Source: Bin5 sp963662575
GTDB lineage: Bacteria; Chloroflexota; Anaerolineae; Caldilineales; Caldilineaceae
Assembly: GCA_963662575.1 (NCBI GenBank)
Contig: OY759723.1
Span: 2,852,001 to 2,916,000, forward strand
Reading direction: 5' to 3'
Length of the DNA stretch: 64,000 nucleotides
Positions 44,417 through 53,785 of the stretch are shown here, piece by piece. The position numbers were made by a program, and so were the translations under genes. The first letter of the stretch is position 1. Each line of letters starts with the position of its first letter. Below the pieces are notes generated by a model. The model saw nothing but the letters and a program-made list of their open reading frames with translations, made no database searches and was not told the origin of the DNA.

Positions 44417-45517
44417 ATGATTATTCAGGATATCACGACAACCGTACTGTCCCTTCCCCATCTTCCAGGATTTCAGGATGCGACAATTCGCCATATCGCC
44501 CCGGGCCGCAGCCAGTGTTTCGTCCATGTCCATACCAATCAGGGCCTGGTCGGGCTGGGGCTGGGTGGAGGAACAACCGCGGCGCGCGAGGTGATCGAAC
44601 GCACGCTTAAGCCCATTCTACTTGGTCAGAACGCCCTGCATATCGAAAAACTGTGGGATGAAATGTTCTGGGCGATTCGAGGCGTCGGTCGCAAGGGACT
44701 TGCCTTCAGCGCGCTCTCGGCGGTGGATATTGCGCTCTGGGATCTGAAGGCCAAGTATTATGAGACGCCCCTCTATCAGTTGCTTGGTCCGTTTACGGAG
44801 ACAGTGCCCGTATACGGCAGCGGCGGTTGGACCCACTTTTCTGAGGAGGAGCTGGTGGCGGAGCAGTGTAGTTACGTGGAGCGGGGAATGATGGCCGTGA
44901 AGATGAAAGTCGGCAAAGATTTCGGCCAGAGCGAGAAGGAGGACGTAGCGCGCCTGGAAGCGGTGCGAGAGGCGGTAGGCCCTGATGTGACAATCTACAT
45001 TGACGCCAATAACGGCTACTACGCCAAGCAGGCCATCCGCATGGCCCGAACCTTTGAGCAGTACGATGTAGGCTGGTTTGAAGAGCCGGTTCTGGCCGAT
45101 GATATCGAAGGGCTGGCGGCCGTTTCCAGGGCCATCGACATCCCCGTGGCAACCGGTGAACACGAGTACACCAAGTATGGCTTCAAGGACCTTATCGCCC
45201 GCGGCGGCGCCGACATTGTGCAGCCCGACGTAGGCCGCGTCGGCGGCATCAGCGAGTGGATGAAGGTCGCCCATCTCGCACACGCCTTCAACTTGCCGGT
45301 GGCTCCTCATGCTTACCAGCTCATACATCTTCATATGGCTTGTGCGACAGGGAATCTGAAAGTTGTCGAATACTTGGGCACGGTGGAAGCGTCAGACCGC
45401 ATCTTCTACTCTTCCTTTGATGAGCCGCAGAACGGCCTCTGGTCGCCGGATCCGAATAAACATGGGCTGGGCCTCGACCTTGACCCGGTAGCAGTCAAAC
45501 ACTATGCTGTAGATTGA
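44417..45517 (+). CDS. Mandelate racemase/muconate lactonizing enzyme family protein (enolase superfamily)
   Basis: 366 residues, complete. The N-terminal capping domain is followed by a barrel with the K-x-K base pair (Lys162/Lys164 in AVKMKVG), metal ligands Asp196 (YIDANNGY), Glu222 (FEEPV) and Glu248 (ATGEHEY), and the Asp271/His298 dyad (QPDVGRVGG; VAPHAYQ). This K-x-K/Asp-His layout is the mandelate racemase subgroup, which includes sugar-acid dehydratases. The substrate is likely a sugar acid given the surroundings. A ruined relative lies at 10170. GGAGAG precedes the ATG by about 8 nt, and an extended -10-like TGGGATAAT lies at 44362-44370. Confidence 0.93.
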   Translation: MIIQDITTTVLSLPHLPGFQDATIRHIAPGRSQCFVHVHTNQGLVGLGLGGGTTAAREVIERTLKPILLGQNALHIEKLWDEMFWAIRGVGRKGLAFSALSAVDIALWDLKAKYYETPLYQLLGPFTETVPVYGSGGWTHFSEEELVAEQCSYVERGMMAVKMKVGKDFGQSEKEDVARLEAVREAVGPDVTIYIDANNGYYAKQAIRMARTFEQYDVGWFEEPVLADDIEGLAAVSRAIDIPVATGEHEYTKYGFKDLIARGGADIVQPDVGRVGGISEWMKVAHLAHAFNLPVAPHAYQLIHLHMACATGNLKVVEYLGTVEASDRIFYSSFDEPQNGLWSPDPNKHGLGLDLDPVAVKHYAVD

Positions 45518-46014
45518 GTACCTTTAAGGCCGGTTACTCGCGTTGGGCACGCCACTCCCGATTGGCCCGGTGCAGTCTTCGGCTGACCTGCTGGCTGCGC
45601 CCATTTGCAGCAGTTCGGTTGACTGGTAGCAGCCTTTCAACTTTACAATTTGCAAACAGGAGAGGCAGGATTCATTGACTGAAAAAAATCTCAACATACT
45701 GCGGGCACAACGCAGGAATCGGGCCGTGAAAGGGCAGGCTTACCGGAGTGGCAACCCTCCAGGCCAGAGACGTACTGATCGCGGTCTACCCGCAGATGGA
45801 ATACACGCTGCGTCTATTTCTGGTTGTCTTTTCTCTCCCCCAAATGGTATAATTCAGGTTCCAAAATGCCCCTCCTGACCGCAAGGCACAACGCAGGTAC
45901 CCGTACCCGGCATCAGGTTTGAAAGGGCAACTGACATTAAATGAAGTGGTTCCCCTGTCACGCAAGCCTATCTGAGCGCGCCTTACCCAACAAAGTGCGC
46001 TGAAAGAAAGAAAA
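45518..46014. other. Intergenic region, 497 bp, with promoter for the selB operon
   Basis: Between the dehydratase and the coiled-coil gene. It holds the promoter at 45824-45853. One short frame (45675-45878) is not convincing as a gene. Nothing else was recognised. Confidence 0.45.
45824..45853 (+). promoter_or_regulatory. Putative promoter of the coiled-coil/selB/AKR operon
   Basis: TTGTCT (45824-45829), 18-nt spacer, consensus TATAAT (45848-45853) with an extended -10 TG-G before it. It lies about 160 nt before the coiled-coil gene, the first gene of three overlapping frames. Confidence 0.58.
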
Positions 46015-47322
46015 ATGGATACTGCCCAACTAGCCCAAATGGTAACCTGGCTTGATGAAGAGCACCGGCGCGACCGGGCCGAGATCTCCCGGCTGCAACA
46101 GCAGATAGAAAGCCAGACCGGAGACATTGTCGAACAGGCGCGTCGCATCCAGGAGTTGGAGGGGCGCTTGGCATCTACAACTGCGCAATTGGGCCGATTC
46201 ACCCAACTGGAACAGCAGATTGAAAGCGTAAAGCAGGAACTCGGCCTGATGATCGACCGCAGCGACGAGGGGCAAGCGCAGGTTGCCCGCGAATTCGATC
46301 GCGCCCGGTTGTCAGACAGGGAGGCAATTTCCAGAGAGATCAGCGAAGTGCGCCGGGAACTGCCTCGTATTGGCCGCATTGAAGAGGCGGTAGAACTTCG
46401 CAAGGGCGAAGAGGAACGCTTGGTTGATATGATCATGGAGGGCAGAAACCAGGTCAATCTCCTCGTAAAAGATCTTGAAGAGCGCACTCGTCAGATCCCT
46501 TTTCTGGCCGACCAGCGCACGGGCGACGCAAAACGAATCGCCCAGTTGCAGCAGGAAACTGTTGAGTTGTTCAAGCGAACCGAGGCTTTCAGCGGGCGCT
46601 TTTCCATTCTTGAGGATGCCGACCGGCGTATGAACACCGAAATCGAGCGCTGGCGGCCGGTTTTTGCCGAGGTTCGAGAAGAGCAGCAGCAATTCATGGA
46701 ACGGCTGCGCGTCGAGGTCGTCGAGCGCTTACAGGTACTCACCCGCTGGCAAGAGATTATCGATGATCAGCGGGGCGTTGTCGCCAAGAATGAAGAACGT
46801 CTTCAGTCGTTCGCCCAATCCATCGAAACGGCCCGCCGCGCCGCGAATTCAATTCCGGAGTTTCAGGAAAACATGCGCCGCGATCAGGTCCAGGTGCAGG
46901 AACTGCAACGGTTAGCCGAAGAACGCGTGCGCCGGGAGATGGAGGAATTTGAAGAGGAGTATGAGAAGAAGAGCCGCCGCGACGGACTCCGTCAGGAACA
47001 CCTTTGGAGGGAGCAGGAGAAGAACAACAAGGAGCTGTTGGACCATCTCCCGCCGATGCTGCACGATTTGCGCGTACATGAAGAGATGCTGCGCCTTCTC
47101 TGGAAGCTGCAGGAGCAGTATGGCGGCCGATACATTAATGCGGCCCAGCTCTGGCTCGACGGTCTGCAAACGTCTCTCGAGGAACGAGACGAAACGATGA
47201 AAGACCTGGAAGAGGAATGGCAGAAGCAGCGCCGTACCGCCGAACTGTACGCCCGTCAGAACAACACCGCGCCCCGCACCACCGGTATCGCCACCGGTGA
47301 GCCGACTCATAACCGCACCTGA
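46015..47322 (+). CDS. Coiled-coil protein of unknown function, upstream of selB
   Basis: 435 residues, rich in Glu, Gln, Arg and Leu, with long predicted coiled-coil stretches: about 12-95 (EEHRRDRAEISRLQQQIES...), 100-230, and 245-360 (ERVRREMEEFEEEYEKKSRR). No signal peptide, membrane segment or catalytic motif is visible, and the tail (after about 410) is low complexity. It resembles the rod parts of SMC-like proteins but has no ATPase head. GAAAGAAAG precedes the ATG weakly. Its TGA overlaps the selB ATG (TGATG), so the two are translationally coupled. I cannot assign a function. Confidence 0.75.
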   Translation: MDTAQLAQMVTWLDEEHRRDRAEISRLQQQIESQTGDIVEQARRIQELEGRLASTTAQLGRFTQLEQQIESVKQELGLMIDRSDEGQAQVAREFDRARLSDREAISREISEVRRELPRIGRIEEAVELRKGEEERLVDMIMEGRNQVNLLVKDLEERTRQIPFLADQRTGDAKRIAQLQQETVELFKRTEAFSGRFSILEDADRRMNTEIERWRPVFAEVREEQQQFMERLRVEVVERLQVLTRWQEIIDDQRGVVAKNEERLQSFAQSIETARRAANSIPEFQENMRRDQVQVQELQRLAEERVRREMEEFEEEYEKKSRRDGLRQEHLWREQEKNNKELLDHLPPMLHDLRVHEEMLRLLWKLQEQYGGRYINAAQLWLDGLQTSLEERDETMKDLEEEWQKQRRTAELYARQNNTAPRTTGIATGEPTHNRT

Positions 47323-49253
47323 TGCGGGTAGTCGCCACTGCTGGACATGTCGACCACGGCAAGTCGACACTGGTCCAAGCGCTGACGGGAAGCCACCCCG
47401 ACCGACTGGAAGAAGAAAAACGCCGCGGGCTCACCATCGTTCTGGGCTTCGCCTGGATGGACCTGGCCATGCCCGACGGCTCGCAGGAACCAGTCAGCAT
47501 AGTTGACGTGCCCGGCCATATCGATTTCATAAAGAACATGCTGGCCGGTGTCGGCAGCGTCGATGCCGCAATCCTCGTCATCTCCGCCGAGGAAGGGGTC
47601 ATGCCCCAGACCCGCGAACATCTCGCCATCCTTGACCTGCTGGCGCTTCCCGAAGGTCTGGTTGCCCTTACGAAGACAGATCTGATCGATGAACCAGAGT
47701 GGCTTGACCTGGTCGAGCTAGACATCCAGGAGATTCTGGTCGGCACGCGTCTGGAAGGCGCGCCGATCATCCGCGTGAGCGCACAGACCGGCGACGGCCT
47801 TGACCAACTGCGTTCAGCTCTGGCCCGTGGGCTGACCGCGCTGCCTCCCCGGCGCGATCGCGGCCGCCCGCGGCTGCCCATCGACCGCATCTTCAGCCTG
47901 CCTGGCTTCGGTACAATCGTGACCGGCACTCTGAGCGACGGCCATCTTTCCGTGGGCGAACCAGTTGATATTCTTCCCGACGGGCCTTCGGGCCGCGTGC
48001 GCGCATTGCAGACGCACAAACAAAGCATCGAACGCGCCTTACCTGGCAGCCGGGTAGCTGTCAATCTCAGCGGCATCGCCACAGATGAAGTCGACCGCGG
48101 GCAGGTCGTAGTGGCCCCGGAGACGCTGCGGTCGACCCTGCTGCTCGATGTCTCCTTTCGGCTTCTGCCCGACACTGCTATGCCCTTGCGACACAACATG
48201 GCTGTAGACCTTTTCAGCGGGGCGTCTGAAACCCCTGCTCATGTACGTCTTCTGGCTGTGGAGGAACTGCTGCCAGGCGATGAGGGCTGGCTGCAGTTGC
48301 GCCTGGAACGCCCTGTCCTTGCCGCGGCCGGCGACCGCTTCATTTTGCGCCAGCCCTCGCCCAGCCTCACGCTCGGCGGCGGCGAGATTCTCGACCCACA
48401 CCCCCGCCGCCGCTATCGACGTTTCGATGCAACGGTCGTCGCCAAGTTGGAAACGCTGGCGCAAGGCAGCCCCGATGAGATCGTGCTGCAGAGTCTTGAG
48501 CGGGAACCGCTGCTTTCGGAGCAAGACCTGATCGCCGCCAGTGGTCTAGACAGGGAAATTGCACGAGAGGCCATCGGCCAACTTTCGGACGCCGGCTTGA
48601 TTCGAGGGCTGGACGAACAGCGGCTGCTGATAAGCGCTTCTGCCTACCAGCAGATTGTTTCCGATCTGCAACTGCTGTTAGGCGAGTTCCACAGCAGTTA
48701 TCCTTTGCGCCAGGGGATGCCCCGCAGCGAGGCGCGCAGCCGCCTGCTGGTGGCAGGAGCAGGCGGCATGCGCAAGGAGTTGCCCCAGAGGGCGTTCAAC
48801 GAGCTGGCCTTGCAGGCGAATGCGGACGGACTGGTGGCGAGCGAAGAAAGTGCGGTCCGGCTCCTTTCCCATGCCGTCAGCTATTCGCCCGACCAGCAGC
48901 GGGCGGTTGATCGGACGTTGCGTTCATATGCCGCCGCGCCCTTCAGCCCGCCCAATGCTATCGACACGCTCGATCTATTGAGGGGTGACGAAGATCTGCT
49001 GGAGTCGCTTGTCGAGCGGAAGGTCCTGACACGGCTGCCCGGCGCCGTTTATTTTCGCCAGGAAGATTTCGTCATTGCCACACAGAAAATCACTGCATTG
49101 GCAAAGGCAAATGGGGCAATCACGCTGGCCGATGTGCGCGATCTGCTTGACACCAGCCGCAAGTACGCGCAGGCTCTGTTGGAAGAATTGGACGCCCGCC
49201 GCGTCACGCGCCGGGTGGGGGATGAGAGAATGCTGAGAGGGGTTGAACCATGA
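47322..49253 (+). CDS. selB: Selenocysteine-specific translation elongation factor SelB
   Basis: 643 residues. The GTPase domain has G1 GHVDHGKST (8-16), G3 DVPGH, G4 TKTD in place of NKxD, and the SelB-type RGLTIVLGFAWMDL. EF-Tu-like domains 2 and 3 follow (FSLPGFGTIVTGTL; LAAAGDRFILRQPSP). The C-terminal ~250 residues are winged-helix repeats that read the SECIS hairpin. SelB carries Sec-tRNA to in-frame UGA codons, so the organism should encode selenoproteins. No selA, selC, selD or UGA-interrupted gene is seen here. The gene overlaps its neighbours on both sides (TGATG, ATGA). Function is well established; the odd feature is the context. Confidence 0.95.
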   Translation: MRVVATAGHVDHGKSTLVQALTGSHPDRLEEEKRRGLTIVLGFAWMDLAMPDGSQEPVSIVDVPGHIDFIKNMLAGVGSVDAAILVISAEEGVMPQTREHLAILDLLALPEGLVALTKTDLIDEPEWLDLVELDIQEILVGTRLEGAPIIRVSAQTGDGLDQLRSALARGLTALPPRRDRGRPRLPIDRIFSLPGFGTIVTGTLSDGHLSVGEPVDILPDGPSGRVRALQTHKQSIERALPGSRVAVNLSGIATDEVDRGQVVVAPETLRSTLLLDVSFRLLPDTAMPLRHNMAVDLFSGASETPAHVRLLAVEELLPGDEGWLQLRLERPVLAAAGDRFILRQPSPSLTLGGGEILDPHPRRRYRRFDATVVAKLETLAQGSPDEIVLQSLEREPLLSEQDLIAASGLDREIAREAIGQLSDAGLIRGLDEQRLLISASAYQQIVSDLQLLLGEFHSSYPLRQGMPRSEARSRLLVAGAGGMRKELPQRAFNELALQANADGLVASEESAVRLLSHAVSYSPDQQRAVDRTLRSYAAAPFSPPNAIDTLDLLRGDEDLLESLVERKVLTRLPGAVYFRQEDFVIATQKITALAKANGAITLADVRDLLDTSRKYAQALLEELDARRVTRRVGDERMLRGVEP

Positions 49254-50215
49254 CTGATTTCGAGTATCGTCGCCTGGGTCGGACCGGGTTGAAGGTTTCA
49301 CCGCTCTGTCTGGGTTCGATGAATTTCGGATGGACTGCCGACGAGAAGACCAGTTTCGCGGTGATGGACGCCTTCGCCGAGGCGGGAGGCAATTTCATTG
49401 ACACTGCCGACATTTACAGCCGCTGGGTGGATGGCAACAATGGGGGCGTCAGTGAGGAAGTAATAGGGCGTTGGTTACGGGCGAGAGGCAACCGCAGCCA
49501 GATGATCATTGCCACCAAGGTGCGCGGACAGATGGGACCTGGGCCGAACGATCAGGGCCTCAGCCGAAGGCACATCTTTGACGCTTGCGACGCCTCTCTT
49601 CGCCGCCTGCAGAGCGATACAATCGACCTCTATCAGACCCATTTCTTCGACGCTGAAACGCCTATCGACGAGACATTGGAGGCGCTGGATCGCCTGGTTC
49701 AGCAGGGCAAAGTGCGTTACATCGGCTGTAGCAATCATCCGACCTGGCGCTTGATGCGGGCGCTATGGACGAGCGACAAATACGGCCTGGCTCGCTATGA
49801 TTCTATTCAGCCTCACTACAATCTGGTGCACAGGGCCGAATTCGAGCAGGAACTGGCGGAGGTCTGCCAGGCCTATGGCATCGGCATCATCCCTTACAGC
49901 CCGCTGGCCGGCGGCTTTCTGACAGGAAAATATAGTCGGGAGGGCAATACCGACAGCGTGCGGGCAGAGGGAGTTCGGGGCCGTTACTTCAATGACGCGG
50001 GCTGGAAAGTCCTGGACGCTGTCCGGGCCGTTGCCGGTGAACTCGGCACGACTGCGTTAGCGGTTTCACTTGCCTGGCTCCTGGCCAGGCCGGGGATGAC
50101 AGCGCCGATTGTCGGCGCCAATACGGTCGAGCAGCTGCAAGGTAGCCTGGCAGCATTGGATGTGGACCTGACCGCTGAACAAATGGAAACACTGAATGAC
50201 GCGTCGGCCTGGTAA
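49250..50215 (+). CDS. Aldo/keto reductase
   Basis: 321 residues, tetrad Asp51 and Tyr56 (FIDTADIYS), Lys90 (IIATKVRG) and His131 (YQTHFFD). The C-terminal NADP pocket (IVGANTVEQLQGSLAALDV) is intact. It resembles the YajO/GSP69-type reductases that reduce aldehydes and ketones with NADPH. Its ATG overlaps the selB stop (ATGA), so it is the third coupled cistron of the coiled-coil/selB operon. No selenocysteine codon is present in it. The link to selenium is positional only. Confidence 0.92.
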   Translation: MTDFEYRRLGRTGLKVSPLCLGSMNFGWTADEKTSFAVMDAFAEAGGNFIDTADIYSRWVDGNNGGVSEEVIGRWLRARGNRSQMIIATKVRGQMGPGPNDQGLSRRHIFDACDASLRRLQSDTIDLYQTHFFDAETPIDETLEALDRLVQQGKVRYIGCSNHPTWRLMRALWTSDKYGLARYDSIQPHYNLVHRAEFEQELAEVCQAYGIGIIPYSPLAGGFLTGKYSREGNTDSVRAEGVRGRYFNDAGWKVLDAVRAVAGELGTTALAVSLAWLLARPGMTAPIVGANTVEQLQGSLAALDVDLTAEQMETLNDASAW

Positions 50216-50287
50216 GGCCTGTAGGCAGAGCTTGTCAGGAAAGATCCAGACCGCGAAAATCAGCTGTCGCGTACCCTCCGACCGGAC

Positions 50288-53200
50288 CTAAAACAACCGC
50301 AACTGCTGATCTTCGGCCCTCTTGCGAGTCTGACGCGGTTGGGCATGCCGCACTTCCTGCAAAGCCGCTTCTATGTCGGTGACAAAGTCCGAAAGCGGGT
50401 TTTCCACTGACTGCCCGAACAGAAAGCGACGGCCGGCGTGTATCAGGATCAACCGCCGTTGCGCACGCGTCATGCCCACGTAGAACAGCCGCCGTTCCTC
50501 ATCCGCGTCGATTTCCCTATTGGCAGGCATATAGGGCAATAGTCCCGCTTCACAGCCGACGACAAACACGACCGGGAACTCCAACCCTTTTGAGGCATGC
50601 AGGCTCATCAAAGTCACCCGGTCTGCCCGCTGGTCGTATTGGTCCGCATCACTCTGCAACGCCGTCGTCGTCAGGAAATCCCGAAGCCGGTTGCGAAAAG
50701 GCGCGGCGCGGCGCAGTAATCGATCGATACGCTCCTGTTCGGCCTCGCTATATTTGGCGCCCCGCAACTTCTGCCAGCCTGCTGCCGCGGTCTCAATCTG
50801 CTCGGACAATGGCGCGGAGGCTGTGCCGACCAGAGTATCCATCAGTTCGACCGTCAGTCCCAGCCGTTCCTGCTGCGACGGCCGCAGGGCGGCCGTTCTT
50901 GACGCTGAAGCTACCATGGTTCGCCATGACGCCTCAGGGCCCGGCGCCGTCGACCCTGATTTTGCTTGACTCACCAGATCTGCCATTGCCCCGTCTGAAA
51001 GCGCCCCTTTTCCCTCTACCAGGACCTGCTCCCAATGGGCAGTGCTATCCGGCGTCTGCGTCAGCCACAGGAGCGCGAGGATCTGGCGCACCGGCTTCTG
51101 TTCTGCCAGATCCGTCCCACCGATTGTCTCGTATGGAATGCCCGAGCGGTCGAAGGCTTCCTCCAGCAACCTGGCCTGAGCGTTCAGGCGGTAGAGGACG
51201 ACGAAATCGCCGAAAGAATAGTCCTCTGGCAGGCCGTCGTCGTCAACCCGCCCCGAATCCAGGGAAAAGTAGCTGACGCCGCCCACCATCTGCTCCACCT
51301 GGTGGACAACATATTCTGCTTCGGCTTTATCAGTAGGGGCGCGATAGACGTCCAGCTTTACCTGCTCGGCAAAGTCGGCGATCAGCGCGGTCGCCTGATG
51401 ATCGGGATTGCGGGAGATCACCTGCATAGCCGCGTCCAGAATCGCCTGGGCTGAGCGATAATTGCGGTCCAGAAAGAGCCGCTGCCCACCGGGAAAGTCA
51501 TCCTCAAAGGACAGGAAATAGCGGTGGTCGGCGCCGCGAAAGCCGTATATCGCCTGGTCCGGGTCGCCGATCACGCACAAATTTGACCCGTCTGCTGCCA
51601 GCAGGCGCAGAAGCCGGTGCTGCACCGCGTTCACATCCTGGTATTCGTCCACAGAGATCCAGCCAAAGCGTGCCTGGACCGTTTGCAGTATGGCCGCATT
51701 CGTCTCCAGCAACTGGACCGCGCGCACGATCAGATCATCAAAATCCAGTGCGCTGGCCGCAGTCAAAGCAGCGTGATAGCTCTCCCAAACGTCACTGCCG
51801 CTCTCTGCGTTGCTCTCAGACGGGGACGTCGCAGATAAGCCATTCTTGCGCGCCGAAATTTCCTCCAGCGCCGCCCGCAATTCCCTGGGCGACAGCTCCG
51901 GGCAGGCCCGCTTCAGAAGTAGCTGCCGGTCCGCATCGGCGAGGATGGTGAATGGCGGCTTGACACCGATCGCCTCTCCGAACTCCTGCAGCAGACTAGC
52001 CCCCAGTTGATGGAACGTACTGACAGTGATACGCGCTGCTCTCTCTTCACCCAACAGGTCGGCCAGACGCTCCCGCATCTCTTCAGCGGCCCTGTTCGTA
52101 AACGTAACCGCCAGAATCGAAGCCGGCGCCACTCCCAAATTTTCGATCAGATAGGCAATGCGTACGGTCAGCGTGCGGGTTTTGCCTGTGCCCGGTCCGG
52201 CTACGATCGCCAGCGGCGTCCCGGTATAGGCGGCCGCGGCCTGCTGTGCTGGATTGAGCTGATCGAACCATGCCGTCTGCTGGCCGCCGGCTTCATCCTT
52301 GCCCTGCTGAGGATCAGCGGGAAAGAGTTCCAGTGACGCAGAGTCGGGCGGCAGACTGGACTGCTCCGACCTACCCACTGTTGCGATTTCAATTGGAGAT
52401 TCCAGCTTCTCTACCGGTAATTCCTGCCCGGCTTCTCCGTCCTTCTGTCCCTCCGCTGCTGACGCGCTTTCCGCCTTCTTCGCGGTAGCCTGCTCGCTCG
52501 CGAACATTCCAATCTGGAACGACGAAAGCTGGTCCGCCTCACCGTCGAACATGCGGATCACACCGTATTCGCCGTCGTAGCCGCTCTGCGCAACGACCTC
52601 ACCTGCACGCATTCGGCGAATGCCCTCGGCCAGTTGAGGGCCGCCTGAAGCAGCGATATCCTCAAGCGGCAGCTCCCGCAAAATCACCAACTCCGGACCT
52701 AAACGCCCCAGCAGACGCAGATACTCAGTCTGCACCCGTTTGGAGTTGGGGCCGACGCCGATAATCTCGCTCAGCGCCTCCGGTAGCGGAATGAGGCTGG
52801 TAAAGGGCGCCGCAGAGGGTGGGCGCGCACCGGGGTCACGGTCAGCCAATTCCTCGATCCGGTGGTATACGCCGACCGTAACCGGCTTGCCACATTGTGT
52901 GCAAAGTCCCTCGTTGGCAACCGTTGTGACAGGCTCCCAGCAGACTCCGCACTTGCGATGGCCGTCCAGGTGGTACTTGCCCTCCTCCGGAAAGAATTCA
53001 ATGGTGCCTCGGAACTGCGCGGGATCACCGCTCTGCAGCGCGCCAAACAGCGCGTCATAGCTCAATTCGGTGTCGAAGAGGGTTGCCTCGCGTGCCAGCT
53101 TTGGCGGTGAGTGCGCGTCAGAATTGGAGATGAGGGTGTAGTCATCCAGCCACGAAACGCGCCAGTTCATCGGCGGATCGGACGAGAGACCTGTCTCGAC

Positions 53201-53785
53201 TGCGAAGATGTGGGGGGACAGATCGGTGAAGCACTCCTCCAGCGAATCGAAACCGGACTTGGAACCGAGAATCGAGAACCAGGGCGTCCAGATGTGGGCA
53301 GGAATCAAGTGGCAGCGGTCGTCCACCTCCAGCACAATCTCCAACAGGTCGCGGCTGTCGAGGCCCAGGATCGGACGACCGTCCGAACGAATGTTGCCAA
53401 TCTTCTCCAGCTCGGCCTGCAGAACGGTTGTAGCCTCAATCGAAGGGGCAAAGACAATGTTGTGTACTTTGCGCGTACGGTCATATTTCTTATAAATGTT
53501 GCTGATTTCGCCGCCGATAAGGAACCGTACTGACCCGCTGCAGGATGGGGGCACCTCATCGGCCATGGTGGCCGCGAACTCCGGCTTCAGCCGAAACAAC
53601 CCATCCTCTGCCGGTTCCAGCCTCGTCTGCAACTCGGCCAGCCAGCCTGGATGGGCAATATCGCCAGTGGCTACCACCTGCACGCCTTTGAGTTGCGCCC
53701 ATTTCCACAGGTGCTCAAGGGTCAGGGTTTTGCTCGTGGCGCGTGAATAATGGGAGTGCACATGTATGTCGGCGACGAGTTTCAT
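50288..53785 (-). CDS. PHP-domain/zinc-ribbon/UvrD-family helicase fusion
   Basis: 1165 residues in three parts. Residues 1-260 are a PHP phosphoesterase-like domain: DIHVHSHYS (Asp6, His8, His10, His12), TGDIAHPGW, LIPAHIWTPW and SNSDAHSP. A zinc ribbon follows (Cys279, Cys282, Cys295, Cys298), then a short HhH-like segment (EIIGVGPNSKRVQTEYL) and an acidic low-complexity linker (~430-505). Residues ~508-1165 are a superfamily 1 helicase: Walker A GPGTGKTRT (530-538), DEYQD, GDPDQAIYGFRGAD, and SLHASKGLEFPVVFVVG. This pairs a likely nuclease/phosphatase with a 3'-5' helicase in one chain. The ATG overlaps the nitroreductase stop (ATGA). Likely in DNA repair or defence; mechanism unproven. 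Confidence 0.93.
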   Translation of the reverse strand: MKLVADIHVHSHYSRATSKTLTLEHLWKWAQLKGVQVVATGDIAHPGWLAELQTRLEPAEDGLFRLKPEFAATMADEVPPSCSGSVRFLIGGEISNIYKKYDRTRKVHNIVFAPSIEATTVLQAELEKIGNIRSDGRPILGLDSRDLLEIVLEVDDRCHLIPAHIWTPWFSILGSKSGFDSLEECFTDLSPHIFAVETGLSSDPPMNWRVSWLDDYTLISNSDAHSPPKLAREATLFDTELSYDALFGALQSGDPAQFRGTIEFFPEEGKYHLDGHRKCGVCWEPVTTVANEGLCTQCGKPVTVGVYHRIEELADRDPGARPPSAAPFTSLIPLPEALSEIIGVGPNSKRVQTEYLRLLGRLGPELVILRELPLEDIAASGGPQLAEGIRRMRAGEVVAQSGYDGEYGVIRMFDGEADQLSSFQIGMFASEQATAKKAESASAAEGQKDGEAGQELPVEKLESPIEIATVGRSEQSSLPPDSASLELFPADPQQGKDEAGGQQTAWFDQLNPAQQAAAAYTGTPLAIVAGPGTGKTRTLTVRIAYLIENLGVAPASILAVTFTNRAAEEMRERLADLLGEERAARITVSTFHQLGASLLQEFGEAIGVKPPFTILADADRQLLLKRACPELSPRELRAALEEISARKNGLSATSPSESNAESGSDVWESYHAALTAASALDFDDLIVRAVQLLETNAAILQTVQARFGWISVDEYQDVNAVQHRLLRLLAADGSNLCVIGDPDQAIYGFRGADHRYFLSFEDDFPGGQRLFLDRNYRSAQAILDAAMQVISRNPDHQATALIADFAEQVKLDVYRAPTDKAEAEYVVHQVEQMVGGVSYFSLDSGRVDDDGLPEDYSFGDFVVLYRLNAQARLLEEAFDRSGIPYETIGGTDLAEQKPVRQILALLWLTQTPDSTAHWEQVLVEGKGALSDGAMADLVSQAKSGSTAPGPEASWRTMVASASRTAALRPSQQERLGLTVELMDTLVGTASAPLSEQIETAAAGWQKLRGAKYSEAEQERIDRLLRRAAPFRNRLRDFLTTTALQSDADQYDQRADRVTLMSLHASKGLEFPVVFVVGCEAGLLPYMPANREIDADEERRLFYVGMTRAQRRLILIHAGRRFLFGQSVENPLSDFVTDIEAALQEVRHAQPRQTRKRAEDQQLRLF

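Noticed and set aside
45675..45878. Small frame before the selB operon
   Set aside because: Basic, low-information sequence that runs over the promoter at 45824-45853; no ribosome binding site.
49250..50215. Aldo/keto reductase as a selenoprotein because it is coupled to selB
   Set aside because: There is no in-frame UGA before the terminal stop, and its catalytic tetrad is the ordinary one.
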